DNA of 64,000 nt from JBHYDC01 sp051861205 (GCA_051861205.1 JBHYDC010000013.1:75337-139336), one strand, 5' to 3'. Shown: positions 17,534 through 27,729, numbered from the stretch's first letter. Program-made: numbers and translations. Notes: generated from the sequence alone by a model not told the origin.

Positions 17534-18646
17534 ATGCCCTGGAGCAATCAGAGCGGAGGCGGCGGCTGGAAAGGCGGCGGCAACGGCCCATGGGGTCAAC
17601 CCCCGCGCGGCGGCGGTGGCGGCGGCAATAACCCGCCAGACCTCGAAGAATTGCTCCGGCGGAGCCAAGACCGTCTGAAGCGCGTCCTGCCCGGCGGCGG
17701 CCGTGGCGGCGCAGGCGGACAGGGCGGTGCGCGCTTGGCGTTCCCTCTGGCGATTGCCGCCATCGTTGGCTTCTGGCTCTATGAGAGCGTCTACGTCGTC
17801 CAGCCGGACGAAATCGGCGTCGAGCTTCGCTTCGGCGAGGTCAAGCCGGAGCTTAACGAGCCGGGCATCCACTTCATGTTCTGGCCCATCGAGTCGGTCG
17901 AAAAGCCGGCCGTGCTCAAGGAAAGCCAGGAAAACATCGCCGGCGGCGCCCGTGCTTCGGGCGACGCCTCGATCATGCTGTCGGGCGACCAGAACCTCGT
18001 GAACGTCGAGTTCTCTGTGCTCTGGCGCATTTCGGACCCGGTGAAGTTCCTGTTCCAGGTCGCCGACCAGCAGAATCTCGTCCGCATCGTCGCCGAGTCG
18101 GCCATGCGCGAATATGTCGGCCGCACCCGCGCCGACGAGTTCCGCACCACTGGCCGCGACGCCGCCCAGCTTGCCGTGCGCGGGCTGATCCAGCAGACGC
18201 TCGACACCTACGACGCAGGCATCAGCGTCACGGGCGTCAACATCACCCGGGCCGATCCGCCGCGTGAAGTGTCCGACGCCTTCGGCGAAGTGCAGCGCGC
18301 CCAGCAGGACCAGGACAAGTTCAAGCAGGACGCGCAAGCCTACGCCAACCAGCGTCTCGGCGACGCCCGAGGCGAAGCGAGCCAGGTTCGCGAAGCCGCC
18401 TTCGGCTATCGCGACCGCGTGATCGCCGAGGCAACCGGTGCGTCACAGCGCTTCCGCGACGTCTACGAGCAATACGTCAAGGCGCCCGACGTGACCCGCA
18501 AGCGCCTTTATCTGGAAACGATGGAAAACGTGCTGGCCAAGTCCAACAAGGTGATCATGGGCGACCAGGCAGGCACCGGCGTTGTTCCCTATCTGCCGCT
18601 ACCTGAACTCCAGCGCCGCAACACCGTGGAAGGGGAGACCCGCTAA
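17534..18646 (+). CDS. hflK: FtsH protease modulator HflK
   Basis: The product has 370 residues. A glycine-rich cytosolic N-terminus (residues 1-70) is followed by one membrane segment (LAFPLAIAAIVGFWL, about 76-95) and a periplasmic SPFH/band-7 domain. HflK and HflC form the large complex around the membrane protease FtsH. The start MPWSNQSGGG at 17534 is chosen because it is the conserved N-terminus and GGAGGA lies upstream. Its stop overlaps hflC (TAATG). Confidence 0.95.
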   Translation: MPWSNQSGGGGWKGGGNGPWGQPPRGGGGGGNNPPDLEELLRRSQDRLKRVLPGGGRGGAGGQGGARLAFPLAIAAIVGFWLYESVYVVQPDEIGVELRFGEVKPELNEPGIHFMFWPIESVEKPAVLKESQENIAGGARASGDASIMLSGDQNLVNVEFSVLWRISDPVKFLFQVADQQNLVRIVAESAMREYVGRTRADEFRTTGRDAAQLAVRGLIQQTLDTYDAGISVTGVNITRADPPREVSDAFGEVQRAQQDQDKFKQDAQAYANQRLGDARGEASQVREAAFGYRDRVIAEATGASQRFRDVYEQYVKAPDVTRKRLYLETMENVLAKSNKVIMGDQAGTGVVPYLPLPELQRRNTVEGETR

Positions 18647-19605
18647 TGCGAGCCATCGCTTTTCCCGTGACGCTGATCGTCGCGGCCATCGCCCTTCTGA
18701 TCGCCTATTCGGCCACCTTTGTGGTGACCGAGCGTGATCAGGCCATCCAACTTCGCTTCGGCGAAATCCAGCGCGTCGTCACCGAACCGGGCATCTACTT
18801 CAAAGTGCCGACCAACTTCGTCGACACCGTCCAGAGCGTGGATAAGCGCTTGCAGACGCTGGAGCTGGAAAACAACATCGTCCAGGTGAAGGATAGCCGT
18901 CAGTATGTGGTGGATGCATTCACCACATACCGCATCGTCGATGCGCGAGCCTTCCGCGAATCCGTGTCGGGCAACATGACCTTTGCCGCCGAACGGCTTC
19001 GCACCCGCCTCGACGCCGCCCTCCGCCGGGTCTACGGCACGCGCTCCTTCGACGCGGCGCTGTCGGAATCCCGCGCTGAAATGATGCGCGAAGTCAGCGA
19101 CCTCGTGCGTCCGGAAGCGGCCACGCTCGGCATTCAGATCGTCGAGCTTCGTATCCGCCGCACCGAACTGCCCGAGAACGTGCTGGAGCGCACCTTCGAC
19201 CGCATGCGGTCCGAGCGTCTCGCCGAAGCGGCGGAACTGCGGGCCGAAGGCACCCAGGAAGCCCTCCGCATCCGAGCCGAGGCCGATCGTCAGGCCACGG
19301 TTCTGGTCGCCGAAGCCAAGCGCGACGCCGACATCCTGCGAGGCGAAGGCGACGCGGAAGGCAACCGGATCTTCGCCGAAGCCTATACGCTCGACTCGAA
19401 CTTCTTCGAGTTCTACCGCTCGATGCAGGCCTATACGACGGCCCTCAGCGACAGCGGAACGACCATGGTGCTGAAGCCGGATTCGGAGTTCTTCCGCTTC
19501 TTCCAAGACTCCGGCACCACGGCCGTCGCCGCACCCACGGCGAACGCACCGGCTCAGCCGACGGCCGAAGCGGGCACGGACGCAAACCAGCCGGCATCGC
19601 AGTGA
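18646..19605 (+). CDS. hflC: FtsH protease modulator HflC
   Basis: The product has 319 residues with an N-terminal membrane anchor (residues 5-25) and an SPFH domain, then a helical region rich in Ala/Glu/Arg. The last 30 residues are a low-complexity Ala/Thr/Gln tail. It begins within the hflK stop codon, so the two proteins are probably made in equal amounts. Partner of HflK and FtsH in the inner membrane. Confidence 0.95.
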   Translation: MRAIAFPVTLIVAAIALLIAYSATFVVTERDQAIQLRFGEIQRVVTEPGIYFKVPTNFVDTVQSVDKRLQTLELENNIVQVKDSRQYVVDAFTTYRIVDARAFRESVSGNMTFAAERLRTRLDAALRRVYGTRSFDAALSESRAEMMREVSDLVRPEAATLGIQIVELRIRRTELPENVLERTFDRMRSERLAEAAELRAEGTQEALRIRAEADRQATVLVAEAKRDADILRGEGDAEGNRIFAEAYTLDSNFFEFYRSMQAYTTALSDSGTTMVLKPDSEFFRFFQDSGTTAVAAPTANAPAQPTAEAGTDANQPASQ

Positions 19606-19624
19606 TGCAGGAAGGACGAGGGCG

Positions 19625-19810
19625 ATGACCGACTTTCTCGTCGCCCTCGGCCTCCTCGCGGTTCTGGAGGGCATGCTCTACGCCGTTGCCCCAGGGTCTA
19701 TGAAGCGCGCGCTGAAGCAGATCCTGGATACGCCGGATCAAACAATCCGGTACATCGGCCTTGTGGCCATGGGCATCGGCGTTGCGATCGTGTGGCTAGT
19801 TCGCGGCTAA
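19625..19810 (+). CDS. DUF2065 family small membrane protein
   Basis: The product has 61 residues with two predicted membrane helices (FLVALGLLAVLEGMLYAV and YIGLVAMGIGVAIVWLV). DUF2065 proteins are commonly encoded between hflC and degP, as here, which suggests a role with FtsH-HflKC, but the function is unknown. SD-like AAGGACGAGG precedes the ATG. Confidence 0.88.
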   Translation: MTDFLVALGLLAVLEGMLYAVAPGSMKRALKQILDTPDQTIRYIGLVAMGIGVAIVWLVRG

Positions 19811-19860
19811 GGCTGCGCCGAAGATAAACCGGCTCGCACACAACACGCGAAAAATGACAA

Positions 19861-19894
19861 ACGGCGCGGTCTAAAGCCGCGCCGTATTCATTTT
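19861..19894 (+). terminator. Terminator after the hflKC operon
   Basis: A 9-base perfect stem, ACGGCGCGG with CCGCGCCGT around TCTAAAG, is followed by ATTCATTTT. It sits 50 bases after the DUF2065 stop and ahead of degP, so degP probably has its own promoter. Confidence 0.75.
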
Positions 19895-20019
19895 AAACCT
19901 AGCCATAGCGCGGCAACGCCACACTTTCGTCGGCAGGGTAATGTCGGCTATGACTGCGGCGAGGCTCCGGATGCGTTGCCGCGCTCCATCCGGACCCGCA
20001 TCTGGGAGGTTACCGGCCA

Positions 20020-21540
20020 ATGGCCAGACGTGTCGCAGCTAGCCGTTTCACTCTTCGCCGCCCCCTGTCGGCGATCGCCGTCGCCATAGTCGCTGGCGCG
20101 TTGGTCGCGGGTCCCCTTCCCCCCGCGATCGCCCAGGCGCAAGGCCCCGAGTCCGTGGCCGATCTGGCCGAGAACCTCATCGACGCCGTGGTGAACATCT
20201 CGACCTCGCAAACGGTCGCCGCCCAGCGTCAGGTGCCGCTGCCGCAGGTGCCGGAAGGATCGCCCTTCCAAGACTTCTTCGACGATTTCTTCGACCAGCA
20301 GAACCCCGGCGGCAACGGCGGCAACAATGGCAGCGGCGAAAACGACGCCCGCCGCGTTCAGTCGCTTGGCTCCGGCTTCGTCATCGATGCATCCGGCATC
20401 ATCATCACCAACAACCACGTCATCGAAGACGCCGACGAAATCGTCGCGAATTTCAACGACGGATCGAAGCTGACGGCGGAAATCATCGGCCGGGATCTGA
20501 AAACCGATCTCGCGGTCCTGCGCGTCAAGCCCACCAAGCCGTTGAAGGCCGTGAAATTCGGCGACAGCAAAGTGCTGCGCGTTGGTGACTGGGTGATGGC
20601 CATCGGCAACCCGTTCGGCCTCGGCGGCACGGTCACGGTCGGCATCGTCTCGGCCCGCAACCGCGACATCAACTCCGGCCCCTACGACAACTTCATCCAG
20701 ACCGACGCGGCCATCAACCGGGGCAACTCGGGCGGTCCGCTGTTCGACATGAACGGCGACGTCGTGGGCATCAACACCGCCATCATCTCTCCGTCGGGCG
20801 GCTCGATCGGCATCGGCTTCGCCATTCCCTCCGAAATCGCCGACGGTGTGGTGGACCAGCTCCGTAACTTCGGCGAAACCCGTCGCGGCTGGCTCGGCGT
20901 CAACATACAGCAAGTCACCGACGATCTGGCCGAAAGCCTGAACGTAGGCTCGGCGCGCGGCGCCCTCGTCGCCGGCGTCACCGAGGGCGGCCCCGCCGCC
21001 GCCGGGAAGATCGAAGCTGGCGACGTTATCATCTCCTTCGATGGCAACCCCATCAAGGAAATGCGCGAACTGCCCCGCATCGTGGCCAACACGCCCATCG
21101 GCAAGGCCGTGGACGTCGTCGTCGTGCGCAAAGGCCAGGAGCAAACCCTCAAGGTCACGCTCGGCCGCCTGGAGGAAAGCGAAAAGGTCGCGGCCGCCGA
21201 GGAAGGCGCCACGCCCGCCCCCGCCGAAGTCGCCAAGCCCGTCGAAAAGGTTCTCGGCCTCACCCTCGGCGCGCTGGACGACGAAACCCGCAAGACCTTC
21301 TCCATCAGCGGCGACGTCAAAGGCGTTGTCGTAACCAAGGTGGAAGCCGGCAGCCCCGCCGGCGAAAAGCGGATCGTGGCAGGCGATACCGTCGTGGAAG
21401 TCGCCCAGGAACCGGTCTCCAACCCCGCCGACGTCTCCGCCGCCGTCAACAAACTGAAGGAAGCCGGCCGCAAATCCGCCCTCCTCCTCCTCGCCAACCC
21501 CCAAGGCGTCCTACGCTTCGTGGCGGTGCGCGTAGACTGA
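20020..21540 (+). CDS. degP: DegP/DegQ (Do) family periplasmic serine protease
   Basis: The product has 506 residues. A signal sequence (residues about 1-40, cleaving after AIAQA) directs it to the periplasm. The trypsin-like triad is H133 (NNHVIED), D163 (KTDLAVL) and S237 (RGNSGGP), followed by two PDZ domains (about 285-370 and 410-500). It degrades or holds misfolded envelope proteins. It follows the hflKC operon, a recurrent arrangement. Confidence 0.95.
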   Translation: MARRVAASRFTLRRPLSAIAVAIVAGALVAGPLPPAIAQAQGPESVADLAENLIDAVVNISTSQTVAAQRQVPLPQVPEGSPFQDFFDDFFDQQNPGGNGGNNGSGENDARRVQSLGSGFVIDASGIIITNNHVIEDADEIVANFNDGSKLTAEIIGRDLKTDLAVLRVKPTKPLKAVKFGDSKVLRVGDWVMAIGNPFGLGGTVTVGIVSARNRDINSGPYDNFIQTDAAINRGNSGGPLFDMNGDVVGINTAIISPSGGSIGIGFAIPSEIADGVVDQLRNFGETRRGWLGVNIQQVTDDLAESLNVGSARGALVAGVTEGGPAAAGKIEAGDVIISFDGNPIKEMRELPRIVANTPIGKAVDVVVVRKGQEQTLKVTLGRLEESEKVAAAEEGATPAPAEVAKPVEKVLGLTLGALDDETRKTFSISGDVKGVVVTKVEAGSPAGEKRIVAGDTVVEVAQEPVSNPADVSAAVNKLKEAGRKSALLLLANPQGVLRFVAVRVD

Positions 21541-21569
21541 CCCGCCGGAGAGAAGCCCTCAAAACGGAC

Positions 21570-21595
21570 ATGGCCGGCGCTTAGCCGGCCATTTT
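21570..21595. terminator. Terminator between degP and the AsmA-family gene
   Basis: ATGGCCGGC pairs with GCCGGCCAT around GCTTA, followed by TTT on the plus strand. It lies 30 bases after degP. The AsmA-family gene converges from the other side, and the hairpin could serve both, although the minus-strand T-run is less clear. Confidence 0.7.
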
Positions 21596-21707
21596 CATGA
21601 GAGCCAAGTCCGGCCGCAGACCACCGATCCCGATCGCATCCCCTGTTTCGGTTATCCGCAACGGGGCAAGCGGACCATAACTAGATTTCAATCGGAAATG
21701 CTTACCC

Positions 21708-24700
21708 CTAATTCGGCGGCGCAACCCCCTGCCCAACACCTCCCGGCTGCGGAAGAACCGTCACACTCGGCAGTTGCGGCAGCGGCGTTCCCGGCGCGGC
21801 TTGCGGTTCGTTGGCCTGCAACTCGCGCAGAATCTCGTCCGTGAACGTATCCGACTCCCCCGCCCCGTCCGCCGGTGGCTCAGGGGGTGCAAGCGCCCGC
21901 TGCCGTGCTTCTTCAGCCGCGATCCGCTCGGCTTCGACGCGCGCTTTCGCCTCCGCCTCCAGCCGTAGCCGGCGGTCGCCTTCTTCCTTCACGCGCAAAA
22001 CGCTGCGGGACAGGAGTTCGCGCTCCAGAATATCGGCCTGCATCAGAAGCACGCGCTCGGTTTCCTTCTCGAAGGCGCGGATGCCCAGATAGGACGAAAA
22101 CGCCGTCACATCCACCGACCGCGTCGGCGCCGCCAGCGGCCCCCGGAACAGGATCGCGACCTGCGGCGTCGCTCCCCCCGTCGCCGCCGCGTCATCCGCT
22201 GCCGCCGCAAGCCGCCAGTCGCTCTCCACCGTCTGGCGCGGCAAATCCACCGACCCCGACCCCGACGTCTCGATCGCCCCGCCCCTCACCACGATGCTCG
22301 GCGCCCGCAAGGTGCCGCCCGTTATCGTGAAGGTGCTCTCCATGCTGTCGAAATTCAGATCGCCGACATCGATATTGTCGAGGAAAAGCGCGCGGATTTT
22401 ATCGTCCGGCAGCGACTGCCCCGCATCCGCGACCCGCGTCACGGCGGAAAACGCCCTCGGGTTCATCGACTGGATGGCCCCGCCCGTCACCGCGAAGGAT
22501 CCCCCGCCGCTCAGCGAAGCCACCAGCCCCGCCACCGTGCGCCCCGCCCCGTTCAACTCCACGTCCACGCTCAAATTGCCCGTCACAACCGGCCGATCGT
22601 TCCGCCGCCACGCCAGCGCCTCGGCGGATGCACCGTCCAGCTTGAACGTGCCGGACAGCGCGGCCGTGCCCTCCAGATCCTGCTTCAACAAAAGATTGCC
22701 GCTCAATTCGCCCCCGGCGAACCCGGCCTTCACCCCGTCGAACGCCATCCCGGCAGGTGAACTGCGCAGCGAAAGCGAAACGCCGTCCGCCGCAAGCGCC
22801 TCGGCAATCTCAAGCCGGTCGATGCTCAACGCCAAATCCGCATCAAATCCATCCAGCGGCGACGTCCCGAAGGGCGCATCCGGCCATGGCGTCCGGCTCT
22901 CGACAATGGGAAACGCCAGCGTGCCCGGCCCGAACGCCAGTTCTAAAAGCCCCTCAAGCGACGCTCGCTCCACGGCAAGGCGGCCCTTCACGCTCGGCAC
23001 CGCCAGCTTGAAATCCGTCGCGAGATCGCCGCTCACCGCCTCTCCGTCCACCAGTCCGGCAAGGTTCGAAACCGCCGCCGTGCCATCGGTGATCGTCACT
23101 TTCGCGCTCACATCCACCGGCGTTGTCGCCAAGATGTTGGCCATCGTATTGCCCGTCAGCGCCAGGATCGGGCCCACGTCCGCGCTCTGCAAAGACGCAT
23201 CCATCTCCGCCTGCGCCGCCCCCTTCACCGGCAGCGTCGCCGTCCCCGCCAGCGAAAACGTCGTCGCGCCGAACCGGCCCCTTGCCGATCCGGTAAGGCC
23301 ATCCACCGGCCGCCCCTTGGCCGAAACGGTGAGGTCGCCAACGCCCGCCTCGTTCGAAACCGGCACATCCAGCCCCAACTGCCGCATCAGCTTGGCGCCG
23401 TTCGGCCCTTGGATGCCAAGTTCCAGATCGAGATCCGCCTCCCGCCATGCATCCACACGCCCGCGCAAGGCCAACGAGCCATCGATCGAGGTTCCCCCCG
23501 CGCTGCCCTGAACGGACACCCACGCGTCGGTGCCGGCATCCCCGGCCTTGGCCGAAACCGTGGCCTCCAAATTCGCCGGCACCAGCGATCCGGACGCCGT
23601 TTGAACCAGCGCCGCAAGCCGCGAGCCCGGCGCCAGCCCCCGCACCAGCGCCGCCAGTCCGTCGAACCGCTCGGCCGAAATCCGCCCTTGCAGCGAACCG
23701 TCCGGCTTGGTGCCGATATCCTTGATCGTGCCGGCCGCGGAAAGCCGGGCGCCGGCCAAATCCTTCACCGCGAAGCGGTCGATCGCCAGCGTTCCATCCG
23801 CGAGCGACGCCGCCACATCCACACCCGTCGCCTCGGCATCGCCGGCGCGAACACGGCTCGCCGTGAAATCCACGAACACATCGGCGCTCGAAAAACCGGC
23901 CGCCCCGCTCTCGCCGCCCGCGAGCCCCGCGATCGCCTGAACCTGCGCCACATCGATCACATCCGCCGTCAGCGCCAGCGAGATCCGCGGCTTGCGGTCG
24001 CTCCGCTCGGGCGTGAAAGACACCGCGCCCGTCACGTGGGAATCCTTCATCGTGGCGTCGAAATTGCTGAGCTTCACCCCTTGCGACGACGCCATGATCT
24101 GCGCCCTGGCGTTGAAAGGTTCGATCAGCGTTTTCTGCCGCTGCGGATACCACCACGCCACCAGCGTCGCCGGCTGCGCGGACGACATGGCCACCGATCC
24201 CTCGAAAGCCAGCGCATCCCGCACGATCAGATTGCCCGACGCGATCAGCGTGGTACGCCCCGGCAAATTGGCCTCCAGCGTCTCCACCCGCCAGCCGTCT
24301 TCCGCCGTCGTCAGATCAAGCCGCACCTCCGAAACGATGCTCCCGGCGACCACGATGCCCGGTATGTCGAACCCGATGCGCCCATCGATCGGCGGCACCG
24401 GCAGCGTGGGCAGGGTCGCGGTGATGGCCGCCAGCACACCCTCGAAGGCAACCGGCTTGTCCGGCCCCTCCCCCAAGGTCCGGTCAAGGTCGATCTGCCG
24501 GGCCGACAAGACCGCGTCGAACACCGGCATGTCGCCTAGATCCACCGTCGCCGCGCCCGAGATGGAAAACGGCCTGTCCTCCGGGCCGTAGCGAAAATCC
24601 AGCGTCTTGAACAACAGCCGCGCCGGGTCAAGCTCCGCCTCGCCTTCCAGCGACCAAGGCGTCACGCCCGCGTCCGTATCGGTAATCAGCCGTTCCACGC

Positions 24701-25418
24701 GCGCCTTACCGGCCCAAGTCGGTGTCAAACCGTCGGCGGCTAGCTGGCCGTCAAGCGTGATCGTCACCGGCCGGTTGGCGGGCGTGATCGCGACTTTCAC
24801 CGCCACCCGCCCGGCATCGTCGCTCTCACCGGTAGCGATGCGAAGCATCACCGGCTCGCCCTCCACCACCGCCGCGCCGTCGATCTTGTAGGGGCCGTAA
24901 AGCGAGCGCGCGAAGAGTTGCGTATTGATGCCCGTCACTTCGATCGGCATAGGCCGGCGATCATCCAAGATGCGGATTTCGCCGTTCACGATATCGACCT
25001 TGTCGAGGATCACACGGGCGGGGTCCACAGCCGTGGGGGCCTTGTCCGTCAGCCACTCCAGCGTCCCGTCCTCGGCCACCCGAACCGTGGCGACCGGCTG
25101 ATCGAGGCGCATTTCCTTCACCCGCACTTCGCCTGAAAGCAGCGGGAACAGCTCCACCGTCAGATCGAACTGGCTGACAGTCATCACCGGATTGGCCGCA
25201 TCCTCGCCGATCACCACATCGGTGAAGGTCAGCGAGGGCACCGGCAGCAGAGTCGCGTCCGCCGTCCCGGAAACCCGGACGGGATGCCCGACGATCGCGC
25301 TCGCCCTCTCCTCGAACGCCGAGCGATACGCCGTCCAATCCACGAACAGCGGCCCGACAAGCGCGACGACAAGCGCCAGAATGATCGCACAGCCGATGCT
25401 GAAGTAGAGCGAATTCAG
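21708..25418 (-). CDS. AsmA family protein
   Basis: The product has 1236 residues when started at CTG (25418). AsmA-family proteins are inner-membrane anchored, with long periplasmic beta-rich grooves implicated in phospholipid transport to the outer membrane. With this start the N-terminus reads (M)NSLYFSIGCAIILALVVALVGPLFVDW, i.e. a membrane helix followed by the family's DW motif; any later start (GTG at 25343) loses the helix. CGGAG lies 8 bases before the CTG, and no ATG, GTG or TTG occurs upstream before the in-frame TAG. The AsmA C-terminal domain is near residues 900-1090 and a charged coiled-coil tail follows. Confidence 0.85.
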   Translation of the reverse strand: MNSLYFSIGCAIILALVVALVGPLFVDWTAYRSAFEERASAIVGHPVRVSGTADATLLPVPSLTFTDVVIGEDAANPVMTVSQFDLTVELFPLLSGEVRVKEMRLDQPVATVRVAEDGTLEWLTDKAPTAVDPARVILDKVDIVNGEIRILDDRRPMPIEVTGINTQLFARSLYGPYKIDGAAVVEGEPVMLRIATGESDDAGRVAVKVAITPANRPVTITLDGQLAADGLTPTWAGKARVERLITDTDAGVTPWSLEGEAELDPARLLFKTLDFRYGPEDRPFSISGAATVDLGDMPVFDAVLSARQIDLDRTLGEGPDKPVAFEGVLAAITATLPTLPVPPIDGRIGFDIPGIVVAGSIVSEVRLDLTTAEDGWRVETLEANLPGRTTLIASGNLIVRDALAFEGSVAMSSAQPATLVAWWYPQRQKTLIEPFNARAQIMASSQGVKLSNFDATMKDSHVTGAVSFTPERSDRKPRISLALTADVIDVAQVQAIAGLAGGESGAAGFSSADVFVDFTASRVRAGDAEATGVDVAASLADGTLAIDRFAVKDLAGARLSAAGTIKDIGTKPDGSLQGRISAERFDGLAALVRGLAPGSRLAALVQTASGSLVPANLEATVSAKAGDAGTDAWVSVQGSAGGTSIDGSLALRGRVDAWREADLDLELGIQGPNGAKLMRQLGLDVPVSNEAGVGDLTVSAKGRPVDGLTGSARGRFGATTFSLAGTATLPVKGAAQAEMDASLQSADVGPILALTGNTMANILATTPVDVSAKVTITDGTAAVSNLAGLVDGEAVSGDLATDFKLAVPSVKGRLAVERASLEGLLELAFGPGTLAFPIVESRTPWPDAPFGTSPLDGFDADLALSIDRLEIAEALAADGVSLSLRSSPAGMAFDGVKAGFAGGELSGNLLLKQDLEGTAALSGTFKLDGASAEALAWRRNDRPVVTGNLSVDVELNGAGRTVAGLVASLSGGGSFAVTGGAIQSMNPRAFSAVTRVADAGQSLPDDKIRALFLDNIDVGDLNFDSMESTFTITGGTLRAPSIVVRGGAIETSGSGSVDLPRQTVESDWRLAAAADDAAATGGATPQVAILFRGPLAAPTRSVDVTAFSSYLGIRAFEKETERVLLMQADILERELLSRSVLRVKEEGDRRLRLEAEAKARVEAERIAAEEARQRALAPPEPPADGAGESDTFTDEILRELQANEPQAAPGTPLPQLPSVTVLPQPGGVGQGVAPPN

Positions 25419-25564
25419 GGCTTTGGCTCCGTAGTCTGAAGCGGGTTCAGGGCCTTGGTCGGAGCCGAACCGGGCGCTCTACCCGTTAGGTCCGGCCCAA
25501 ACGCGGCCGTGAAAGAAAATCAACCCGTCAACGATTACACGTTTGCGGAAACGCCTCCTACCCA

Positions 25565-26995
25565 TCACACGAAAATCTTGCCCGGATTCATGATGTTATC
25601 CGGGTCCAACGCAGCCTTGATCTGGCGCATCAGCCCAAGCGCCGGGCCATGCTCGCGATCGAGATACTTCATCTTGCCCTGTCCCACCCCATGTTCGCCC
25701 GTGCAGGTTCCCCCCATCTCGATGGCGCGCACATTCAAGCGCTCCACAAAGGCCTCAATGCGCGCATGGGTTTCCGGATCCGCGGGGTCGGCGAGCGGCT
25801 GAACATGAAAATTCCCGTCGCCCACATGGCCCACGATCGGCGCGATCAAGCCGTGCGCCGCGATGTCCGCCAACGTTTCGGCAAGGCACTCCGCCAGCCG
25901 CGATATCGGCACGCACACGTCGGTCGCCACGCTCTTCCAGCCGGGAATAATCGCCTGGTTGGACCAATGCACGTCATGGCGGGCCTGCCAGAGCCGGGTC
26001 CGCTCCTCCGGCTTGGTCGCCCAGGCAAACGGCCCACTGCCGAAATCGGCGGCGATTTCGCCGAACCGTTCCGCCTGCTCGGCCACGCCGGCCTTGGTGC
26101 CGTGAAATTCCACGAACAGCGTCGGCGCCTCGGCAAGATCGAGCTTGGAATAGGCGTTCACCGCCTTGATCTGCAAAGCGTCGAGCAACTCGATCCGCGC
26201 AATCGGAATGCCCGATTGAATGGTCATGATCGTTGTATCGCAGGCCGCCTCCACGGTCGGAAACGTGCAAACGCCCGCCGCGATTTCCTCGGGAATTCCA
26301 AACAGCCGCAGCGTCACCTCGGTGATCACGCCAAGCGTTCCCTCAGACCCCACCATGAGGCGCGTGAGATCATACCCCGCCGACGATTTCTTGGCCCGCG
26401 ATCCCGTATGCACGATTTCGCCTGTGGCCGTCACCACAGTCAGCCCCAGCACCACGTCCTTCATGGTGCCGTAGCGCACCGCGTTGGTTCCAGAGGCCCG
26501 CGTCGCCGCCATACCGCCGATCGAGGCGTCCGCACCCGGATCGACGGGAAAAAACAAACCGGTATCGCGCAGCGTCTCATTCAGGCGCTTGCGCGTCACG
26601 CCCGCCTCCACCGTGCAATCCAGATCCTCCGGATGCACGGCCACGATCCGGTCCATGCGCGAAAGATCGATCGAAATCCCGCCCGCCGGCGCATTCACAT
26701 GGCCTTCCAGCGAGGTGCCCGTTCCAAAGGGAATGACCGGCACCTTATGTGCGGCGCACAGCCGCACCACCGCCGCCACATCCTCCGTCGAGGTGGCGAA
26801 CACCACGCCGTCCGGCGGCTGGTTGGCAAGCCGCGTCGTCGTATGCCCATGCTGCTCGCGCACGGCGGCCGAACGGCTGAAACGATCGCCGAAACGCGCG
26901 GCCAGCGCATCCAGCACGGCATCGATGCCACTTTCGTTGCGTTTCATCAAAACCACCGTCGCCATCGCCGCCATCCAAACATCAGGGACCATCAT
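25565..26995 (-). CDS. FAD-linked D-lactate dehydrogenase (GlcD/Dld family)
   Basis: The product has 476 residues of the VAO/FAD-binding-4 family. The FAD-binding domain shows PFGTGTSLEGHV (about residue 90) and PVDPGADASIGGMAATRASG (about 152-171, quoted by its ends). The C-terminal domain has GHVGDGNFH and CTGEHGVGQGK, metal/substrate motifs of D-2-hydroxyacid dehydrogenases. D-lactate or glycolate is the likely donor, with cytochrome or quinone as acceptor; no glcE/glcF neighbours, so the single-subunit D-lactate type is favoured. Confidence 0.88.
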   Translation of the reverse strand: MMVPDVWMAAMATVVLMKRNESGIDAVLDALAARFGDRFSRSAAVREQHGHTTTRLANQPPDGVVFATSTEDVAAVVRLCAAHKVPVIPFGTGTSLEGHVNAPAGGISIDLSRMDRIVAVHPEDLDCTVEAGVTRKRLNETLRDTGLFFPVDPGADASIGGMAATRASGTNAVRYGTMKDVVLGLTVVTATGEIVHTGSRAKKSSAGYDLTRLMVGSEGTLGVITEVTLRLFGIPEEIAAGVCTFPTVEAACDTTIMTIQSGIPIARIELLDALQIKAVNAYSKLDLAEAPTLFVEFHGTKAGVAEQAERFGEIAADFGSGPFAWATKPEERTRLWQARHDVHWSNQAIIPGWKSVATDVCVPISRLAECLAETLADIAAHGLIAPIVGHVGDGNFHVQPLADPADPETHARIEAFVERLNVRAIEMGGTCTGEHGVGQGKMKYLDREHGPALGLMRQIKAALDPDNIMNPGKIFV

Positions 26996-27141
26996 CTCAG
27001 CCGAACCGTAGCAAACCCCGGCCTATCACAAAAGGATGCACACTGACGCTGATGGGGAGCGCGATATTACACAAGCACCCGCCTCGCCCCCTCCCCCTCA
27101 AGCTCTTTGACCTTGCCCACCATGAGGGGCATGGTTCGCTC

Positions 27142-27630
27142 ATGTCCGATGCACCGCCCTTTGTCACGCCGCCGCTGTCGCTCGAACCGGGGTGGATCGA
27201 CTACAACGGTCACCTCAACATGGCCTATTACCACGTGCTCTTCGACCGGTCGGTGGACGCCGCGCTCGATGCCTACGGGCTTGGCACGGAGCACCGGAAT
27301 GCCGGCGGCGGCACGTTTTTCACGGTGGAGGTGCATGTGCGCTACCTCGCCGAGGTCGCCCCCGATGCGCTCGTGCGGGTCTCCGTGCGCCTTGCGGGTC
27401 ATGACGCCAAACGCCTGCACGTGTTTCTCGAAATGCGCGACGCCATTGACGGCATGCTGCACGCCACGTCCGAACAATTGCTGCTCCATGTCGACCCCGC
27501 CACACGGCGCGTCGCGGCCTTTACCGCGCCGGAATTGGCCAAGGTTAGGGCCTGGGCCGATGGCGATGCCGCCCTGCCGCCGCTAGACGGGCTCGGCAAT
27601 CGCATCGCCCTGCCCCATCCAAAACCCTGA
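27142..27630 (+). CDS. 4-hydroxybenzoyl-CoA thioesterase-like protein
   Basis: The product has 162 residues of hotdog fold. WIDYNGHLNMAYYHVLFD carries the thioesterase active-site region (YNGHLN then Y). It should hydrolyse an acyl-CoA, possibly of the betaine/carnitine-related type, but the substrate is uncertain. The ATG at 27142 begins the conserved part; an in-frame start at 27052 would add 30 residues. It is alone and followed by uvrD. Confidence 0.82.
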   Translation: MSDAPPFVTPPLSLEPGWIDYNGHLNMAYYHVLFDRSVDAALDAYGLGTEHRNAGGGTFFTVEVHVRYLAEVAPDALVRVSVRLAGHDAKRLHVFLEMRDAIDGMLHATSEQLLLHVDPATRRVAAFTAPELAKVRAWADGDAALPPLDGLGNRIALPHPKP

Positions 27631-27729
27631 GGCGAGCAAACGGCGGGGGATAAGAAGCGCTCGCCGCCGCCTTGTTGTTGCACTAATGTTCTCATATTGA
27701 AGCGATACGAGAATCAGCCCGAGACCGCC

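Noticed and set aside
25419..25564. Short frame ending in GCCCTGA that overlaps the AsmA CTG start, with a repeated GCCCTGAA
   Set aside because: It has no start codon after its upstream stop and no homology; taken as local sequence duplication.
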